A stretch of 64,000 nt of DNA from Plecoglossus altivelis (lineage: Eukaryota; Chordata; Actinopteri; Osmeriformes; Plecoglossidae). The notes beneath the pieces are model-generated. The model did not search any database, was not told where the DNA came from, and saw only the letters and a list, made by a program, of their open reading frames with translations. This document shows, one piece after another, positions 62,548 to 64,000 of this stretch. How positions within the stretch are numbered: position 1 is the stretch's first letter; every line of letters begins with the position of its first letter. The stretch is from the NCBI GenBank assembly GCA_036571765.1, contig BROE01000007.1:12230918-12294917 (forward strand). The letters run 5' to 3'. Both the position numbers and the translations under genes were made by a program.

Positions 62548-62780
62548 CTTTGCCGTTATTATGCGCCAGGGCCTTCTCGATGAAGTCCGCCCCTTCCTCG
62601 AAGAAGGCACAGAGGTTGAACTGTTCCGTGTCGTTGGCCTTGATGCCGTGGTAGGTGATGCCCGTGCCGGAGTAGAACTCTGCGCTGGTGTTGACGTGCA
62701 TGAAGGAGTTTCCCTCTGCCGAGTTCAGGATGTGAGTCACCCCCAGTTTCTGCAGGCGCATCACGTTCTGGGCTACGAAC
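62548..62780 (-). CDS. dusp3: dusp3 (VHR dual-specificity phosphatase) internal coding exon
   Basis: Penultimate coding exon of DUSP3/VHR, a small cytosolic and nuclear dual-specificity phosphatase acting on phosphotyrosine and phosphothreonine, with ERK and JNK among its known substrates. The acceptor (ccgcag) is followed by FVAQNVMRLQKLGVTHILNSAEG, then SFMHVNT and GITYHGIKANDTEQFNL. These match human VHR (LQKLGITHVLNAAEG, SFMHVNT, GIKANDTQEFNL). The aspartate in KANDT corresponds to the general acid (Asp92 in human). The exon ends GGCAAAG before a gtgagt donor, phase 1, in frame with the next exon. Only 77 full codons are encoded here; the first coding exon is not in the window. Whether this is the dusp3a or dusp3b copy of the teleost duplication cannot be told. 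Confidence 0.95.
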
Positions 62781-64000
62781 CTGCGGACGCACACCGAGAA
62801 CGCACATTAACCAGGGTCTCTCTGAGGCCCATGGGCTAAAAAAACAAACAGCCATTGGATATGAATCACAACGATAGACACCTGCAGGTGCGTGCCTGTA
62901 TTGTGGAAAAGGGAAATCGATAGGACGGCGGTAAAAGTTGGTATTTTGACAAGAAGCCATCGTTTTCAATAAAGGTGCTTCAGAAAGATGTGTAGCGACT
63001 GCAGGTTTGAGGAAACCCCCATGACTTGGAACAAGCCCAGGAGTTCTCCAGCTGACACAGAGCCCAGTAGAACCCTTAGAAGACCTTTTGCATTGCCTTC
63101 CCAGAGCCCATAGCTTTAAGTCTACATCTTAAAATCTGCCAGGACAAATTCGGGTTTTGTGCTCTTAAATCTTTGAACCCAATCCAACCCAAACGCCTCC
63201 CCCAGCCCTCGCCCTTCAAACCCAGGCCACTTTGTCTGGCAGCTTGGCCCGGCTCTGCCATGCCTGGTTGGAGGATGACGGCAATGATGGGGATAAATGG
63301 TGGAGCTGCATCCAGACGAGAGGAGATGTCTGGCCGTGTCAGCGTGGCCCCGAGGGGACAGAGCAGGATTCAAAGCAGAAACAGACACACCAAGGAGATG
63401 GTTGGCTAGCAGCCAGGGGGGCCTGACAGAGAGCCATGGGTGGCCTGCTAGATGCCCAAAATAGGGCTCTGAACAAGGGGCGGGAGAAAGAGATGGCTTA
63501 GAGATGGGAGGGGAGAAAGGTAGTAAACAGGTGTATTGTAGGAATAGAATAAGGTTCTATGGTAGCAAACATTAGAATTGTGTTGTTGTTTCGACTAAGG
63601 GGAGTAGACAGTGAGAGATGTGCAGGATGGGAGGGTCAGACAGAGTGGTGGCAGAGGCCGAGGAGTAGACAATAGACGCTCCCCGCTCTCTCCAGATTCA
63701 GTGCAACTTATTACAGTTGCACTGCTATCAAACTACTCATTACAACTCCACTTTCCTGTTCCCCCGTAACCTTCCTCAAGCTTCTTATGTCCCTACATTC
63801 TTCATGGTCAACTTTCCCAGGATAGAAATAAACCCGATCCTCCTCCTCTTCGTTTGACCCTGCCCCACCCCACCCGTCCGAACCTGCTCCTCCCCCCCCC
63901 CCCCGCCCCCATCTTATCATCCTCCGGACTGCAGAATCATATGCGTTTTACTCAGCAATTTCAATTTCAAAAGACTTAGGGACTGGAACCTTAAGTTAGT
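62781..64000 (-). other. dusp3: dusp3 upstream intron (partial)
   Basis: Sequence upstream of the dusp3 internal exon to the window edge. The first coding exon, which should end with a stretch like TPRIYVGNA, is not found here, so this is intronic. It contains a poly(C) run at 63892-63904 and otherwise unremarkable unique sequence. Confidence 0.7.

Noticed and set aside
62559..62969. 136-aa minus frame over the dusp3 exon
   Set aside because: Out-of-frame shadow of the real dusp3 exon.
1..64000. CRISPR arrays, bacterial operons or phage genes
   Set aside because: The DNA is vertebrate; the tandem repeats present are minisatellites without unique spacers.

Overview
This is vertebrate, almost certainly teleost, genomic DNA. 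It is intron-containing and gene-poor, with many (CA)n/(TG)n, (CT)n and poly(C) tracts, and it carries a decayed copy of a tRNA-derived SINE of the kind common in fish. No bacterial or phage organisation is present. A 10-N assembly gap lies at 1528-1537. Two protein-coding genes can be supported, both on the minus strand and both identified by comparing translations with protein families I know; no search was run.

The first gene is sost (sclerostin), complete in two coding exons: exon 1 at 47592-47361 and exon 2 at 45156-44738. The encoded protein is 216 residues, a secreted cystine-knot antagonist of Wnt/LRP5/6 signalling. A TATA-like box lies at about 47702-47695 and the first AATAAA in the sense direction at 43542-43537. 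The second gene is dusp3 (VHR dual-specificity phosphatase). Its last two coding exons are present, at 62780-62548 and 59836-59607; the first exon lies beyond the right edge. Its 3' UTR may run to an AATAAA near 55447. The same pair in the same orientation (dusp3 upstream of sost) is found in human 17q21, where MEOX1 lies on the far side of SOST and the interval between them holds the SOST bone enhancer ECR5.

Layout: 1-43.5 kb holds no gene I can support. It is the region downstream of sost and contains simple repeats, a 20-bp minisatellite, a SINE relic, a C-rich/G-quadruplex-prone block and several stretches that look like conserved non-coding regulatory elements (inference from texture and motif content only). 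43.5-47.7 kb is sost. 47.7-55.4 kb is intergenic, with a perfect 4 x 23-bp tandem repeat. 55.4-64 kb is the dusp3 3' part, with a 43-bp minisatellite, a tRNA-like fragment and a putative element in its last intron.

I looked for homeobox (meox1) exons, transposases and other coding exons in the first 43 kb and saw none. I found no convincing novel multi-gene system. The most interesting material is non-coding: candidate regulatory elements in the sost landscape, two CpG-dense islands without an evident gene, and unusual tandem repeats.
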